The notes under the pieces are model-generated. The model searched no databases. It had not been told where the DNA came from and worked only from the letters and a program-made list of their open reading frames with translations. Position numbers and translations under genes: made by a program. Positions 60,432-64,000 of a DNA stretch of 64,000 nt are shown piece by piece (the first letter of the stretch is position 1; each line of letters opens with the position of its first letter). The DNA is from Eudromia elegans (lineage: Eukaryota; Chordata; Aves; Tinamiformes; Tinamidae), in the NCBI GenBank assembly GCA_003342815.1, contig PTEX01000293.1, forward strand, positions 634,172 to 698,171, read 5' to 3'.

Positions 60432-63400
60432 GTAAGGCAGTCAAGAAACAAACCCAAGAAACTTACTTTGCTTCTTAAGCTGGAACTGCTGATCTCCCAG
60501 GAGCGTAAACTGGGTGTTGATCTCAGCAGCCCTGCAGTGAGTCTGGCGCTCCTGACGCCTCCCAGCTCCTTTTCTTTTTTTTTGCAGTCGGAGACATAAA
60601 TAAGGCAGGTGCCAAGTTGTGGATTTCATGGAGGTCTGGTACGGGCACTCGGCAAATCCACTAAGGCGGGCACGGAAAAGGAGATGACTGGCAGAGAAGG
60701 GATGGGAAAAGAGTGTTTTAGGCAACTGTTCGGAACTCTGGCCCTTGTATGAGGTCTTTAAGACTCGGGCAGAGCGGAAAGTCCACTCAGATGGTGCAGC
60801 AGTTTTATAGAGCTCTGAGTGGGCTTGTGGGACTTGCTCATTTTTCCCATCATTATTCTGCGGTAGAACTGCACAAGACTCTCAAAGAGCAAAGACAGGG
60901 AACTTCCCACTTTTCCCAGGGCTGCTGAAAATCAACTGCAACGGGAAATACCTGCTTGAAAGAAATTTTGTCATTTTCCTTCTCTTTCTGGATCCTTTGA
61001 ATTTTTCATGCTTTCAGTACCAGACCACCGGCCAGCAAGAAGAAATTTTAGACATAGAGAAAAACCCGGTAACAGTTTTAACCCAATTTTTCCATTATCA
61101 CTGAGACAATCAAATTTGCATGGCTGGGATTTTTCTTCTTTCATTTTAACTGCTAAAGTGGTCATGTGACTGAACAGCTACAGAGGAAACATGAGAGAAA
61201 AAGAACCTGTGACCATTAGTGACACGAGCAGAAAGTTCAGTTTAATGGAGTCTAGCAAGCTTTGCTGGCAGGGCCTTGAAGAGCAGCCTTGGTTTCACTC
61301 TCTCTTAACAGAGATTGTATCTGTGAACAAATGGAGATAGGCAATTATTTCTACCAATACCCTACAAAGATGGTATAGATGTGAATATACTCAACTGAGT
61401 TGCATGACTCTCATCAGCATCCAGTGCAGAAAACAGAAAGGAGGTGCAAATAAAATAAGAATGACCATCACGTTGCTTTGGAGGCCCCGGGAAATCTCCT
61501 CCAGCCAAGGCACACGGTGCCCTCGCTGGCGCGGGCGGCCCCACACGGCGCGTGCGTCCCGCGGGAGGGCTTGCGAAACACGTGCGTTGTGTGGGAGGAA
61601 TAACGAGAGCCACCGGCGGGCTCGGGGAGGGGAAGCTGAGGTTGCTGCCACCGGGGAAAGGACACGGAGCTGCAGGGACGCGCGCTGCACTTGCTCTGCT
61701 ACTCGTTGCATCTTGCTGCAATTCACTGCGAGCTGCATGGGCCCAAAGGGAGAGACTGGCTCCTCGTGCTGTTCCTGGGAGCATTTCCCCTTGGTCCTGT
61801 GCACAGGAGACCCCGTGAGTCACAGGATTCAGGGCCCTGCAAGAGTATGTTACACAACCCCCTTCCTGAGCGCTGGGTGCTGAACCCTCAGCAACCAGCG
61901 AGCGCTGCCTGAAATGGGGCCACACAAGGTTAACAACTGCAGGTCCTTCCTTCAGCACTGCCTCAGAGTAGATAAACTAACATTTCTAACAAGTCCTGCA
62001 TGTATACACAAACAAGAATCAACACTCCACTTTGTCGATGGAAGGTAATGGAGCAGAAAAGGGATATCCATGTTGCCAAACTGGAGCTGTTGTTTGTTAC
62101 TGCTGCGCTGCCCAAGAGGTGGGAGAACAGGGCTGCGAGGGGTGTAGCAACATTTGCCAGAGCATCCTCAATCTCCAGCACCGTGTTTGAATGTTTCCAA
62201 GCACAGGCATTTCATGGTGGGTTGATGTTTAAAAAACACTGCAGCCCCCCATTTATTTTATTGAGATTTCTCCATCTGAGGAACTTGCTCCATTCTAGGC
62301 GTGTAGCTTGGGCTCTTCACTTCAAATATGTGTTTCTTAAAATGCATGTTGGTTCAATGGCTGAGTTGAGAGTCACATAGGGAGTGATACCAGATGAGAA
62401 ACAAGAGCAGTGCAGTTGTTGAAGGAAAAACAGTTGTTGAACAGTGCCACTGTTGAGGGATTTAGAGTCGCAAGGAAAATAACCACATAGCTCATTGAGT
62501 AAGCACACGCAAAGCCAGAGGTACAGGGGTAGCACTTGAAGCCCTGGGAGAGCTCATCCTGATCGGTCCTGACTGCAGCGAGGGTCTGTGCAGGTGGTGG
62601 GAGCAGAGGCCCCCTCCAGCTGACCACAGCAAGGCTGTTAGTAGCAGGAGGCACCAGCAATCCCAAAGAGCGCTTTCCGCTGCTGCCGTCAAGGACGCAG
62701 TCCCGCGGGGACAGCACCGCGCTTTAGGCACATCTCTTCTGCAGCCACGTTACATGAGTCTCTGCACCCCCGGAGATCAGGAAGGGATGTCAGCTCTGGC
62801 CCAGCTCCACAGCCAGGAGACAGAAAGGGGAGAGGACAAGGCCCTGCGCTGGCCTTGGAGGCGTCTCCCCATGGTGCAACACTCTGTAGCTTCGCTGACC
62901 TCTACCAAACCCTCTGGCTTTGGGGCATGGAAGTGAGGGCTCTGCCCTCCCCAAGGACAAGACTGCAGTCCCCAGCCCAAGAGGCAACAGGAACGAGGGC
63001 AGAGGACACCTGCACCCACAACAGCGCGTTCCTCGGTGAGATGAAGCACGCACACTTGGTGCCCAGCATTTCCACACGACTGCAGGGCCCGGTCTGTACA
63101 ACCTCCTCCCCGTCCCCCCGCTGCAACCCCACTGCCATGGAGAAGCGGCACTGCCCGCTGCTGTTTCCACACAGCCACCTGCCTGCACACCCCATGCTCA
63201 GCCAAGCCCTCAGCAGCACCAGGAAGCAGGGAGGCTAAAGAGGGTCCCACTCTTGTACTCACCCAAAAGGCAACCTTTTGCCTTGGTGCCTTTCGCATGC
63301 CTTCAAATACACTGATTTCAACAGGAGCAGAAACTGGAGCACGGAGCACAGCAGTGCATCAAAAACTGGTAATGAGCTGAGTGAAGGAAAAGTGAGAATT

Positions 63401-64000
63401 TGGGCTGGACTGCTTTTCTGACAAGTAACCTTCCTGCTCAAAGGTTAGGTTTCTTTAGCCAAAAGACAGTTCTATGTACCCAGATGACTAATACAAGTTC
63501 TCTCCTGCTATAAAATCTCTGCTGAGACAAGGAACAGGCAGCTGTTAGAGCAAGGAGTCGCTGGTATCTACAGCCCATTTGCTGTTCATCCTGCCTGACT
63601 ACACACTAAAAGCTCTGAACATCTTTGCCCCATTAAGATGTGCCAATAAGACAGCTAGTAGTTACTTTGCTGTAAAAGCAGCACAATTTTCACAAGAAAA
63701 AGACGGTCTCAGACTTAGGACTTCAAGATACCTCCCAGGTTACACTGTCCTGTCAACCTTGCACATGACTAATACAGAGGGCTTGGCATGCAGGGTAAAG
63801 AGCACTCCTAATTACACTGTAGATGTGCACATGTTTTTCACCAGCGCAGTTACAAATGGACTCACATGTTTCTGATTTGTTGAGCCAGATTCCAAATGAG
63901 ATGAAATCTCACTGTCTGAATGCACTGAACAAGACTCCATTGATCAACAGTAAATTCTCCTCTTCAGTAAAATCAAAAGCATCAGAAGTAAAACTTCAAA
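60172..64000 (+). CDS. KLHL6: KLHL6 gene, 5' end (Kelch-like protein 6); continues past the right edge
   Basis: KLHL6 is a BTB-kelch CUL3 adaptor needed for germinal-centre B-cell function in mammals (family knowledge). Only coding exon 1 lies here. The rest is intron 1, with no further exon seen to 64000. Identity rests on the match of residues 20-87 to human KLHL6 (EKVKFDD-GLSL-LQNGLE, then [17 protein letters not shown]). The gene is divergent from KLHL24, as in human. Confidence 0.93.
60432..64000. other. KLHL6: KLHL6 intron 1 (partial)
   Basis: 3.6 kb with a small CpG-rich patch at 61480-61700 and a GC-rich stretch at 62550-63240. No exon continuing the BTB domain (AMFCND) was found. 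Long open frames in the GC-rich parts run in several frames at once and are not believed. Confidence 0.6.
61480..61700. promoter_or_regulatory. KLHL6: small intronic CpG-rich patch
   Basis: A cluster of CpG dinucleotides (GCGCGGGCGGCC, CGGCGCGTGCGTCCCGCGGG, CACGTGCGTTG) in AT-richer intron 1 of KLHL6. It contains a CACGTG E-box at 61579-61584. It could be an alternative promoter or enhancer. Confidence 0.35.

Noticed and set aside
61362-63349. 190-198 codon minus-strand ORFs in KLHL6 intron 1
   Set aside because: They lie in GC-rich stretches with multiple overlapping frames, Ala/Cys/Trp/Gly-rich composition and no family resemblance.

Overview
The window is vertebrate nuclear DNA, almost certainly from a bird. 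It has small exons in long AT-rich introns, CpG-island promoters, a 3' fragment of a CR1 LINE (the dominant retroposon of birds and other reptiles), and no Alu, B1 or L1-type repeats. Three genes were recognised by reading their exons. The order KLHL6 / KLHL24 / YEATS2 matches the conserved vertebrate block found at human 3q27.1, in inverted orientation relative to the human reference. One run of 100 Ns (45781-45880) marks an assembly gap inside the KLHL24 promoter island.

Layout. Positions 1 to about 23,280 hold the 5' half of YEATS2 on the minus strand. A predicted non-coding exon 1 lies in a CpG island at 22,970-23,530, and 13 coding exons run from the ATG at 22248 down to an exon ending at 879. 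All 13 junctions agree in phase and give 1,767 nt (589 codons). They cover the N-terminal region, a complete YEATS acetyl-lysine reader domain and the start of the long disordered region. The C-terminal part lies beyond the left edge. About 1 kb separates the YEATS2 island from the predicted end of KLHL24. KLHL24 is also on the minus strand, from about 24,285 to 46,090. It has a 5.7-kb 3' UTR, six coding exons (39360-40279 down to 29990-30190) that sum to exactly 1,803 nt (600 residues plus stop), a 5-kb 5' intron, and a CpG-island promoter at 45.5-46.4 kb. A 14-kb intergenic stretch (46.4-60.0 kb) follows. It has no recognised gene but contains exon-like pieces of a possible unidentified plus-strand coiled-coil gene (48.3-49.94 kb). 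KLHL6 begins at about 60.1 kb on the plus strand. Only its first coding exon (60172-60431) is present, and the rest of the window is its intron 1.

Function. YEATS2 is the histone-acyl reader subunit of the ATAC acetyltransferase complex. KLHL24 and KLHL6 are BTB-BACK-Kelch substrate adaptors for CUL3 ubiquitin ligases. KLHL24 and KLHL6 are paralogues arranged head to head around the shared intergenic interval.

The second-look items are: exon-like plus-strand segments at 20.8, 23.4-23.85 and 48.3-49.94 kb that match no gene I recognise; a 14-bp perfect hairpin in the last KLHL24 intron; nine-base-spaced AACGG arrays in both the YEATS2 and KLHL24 promoter islands; a tandem CAGCAG acceptor in YEATS2 that would change a sumoylation-like motif; and a KLHL6 upstream ORF overlapping the start codon.
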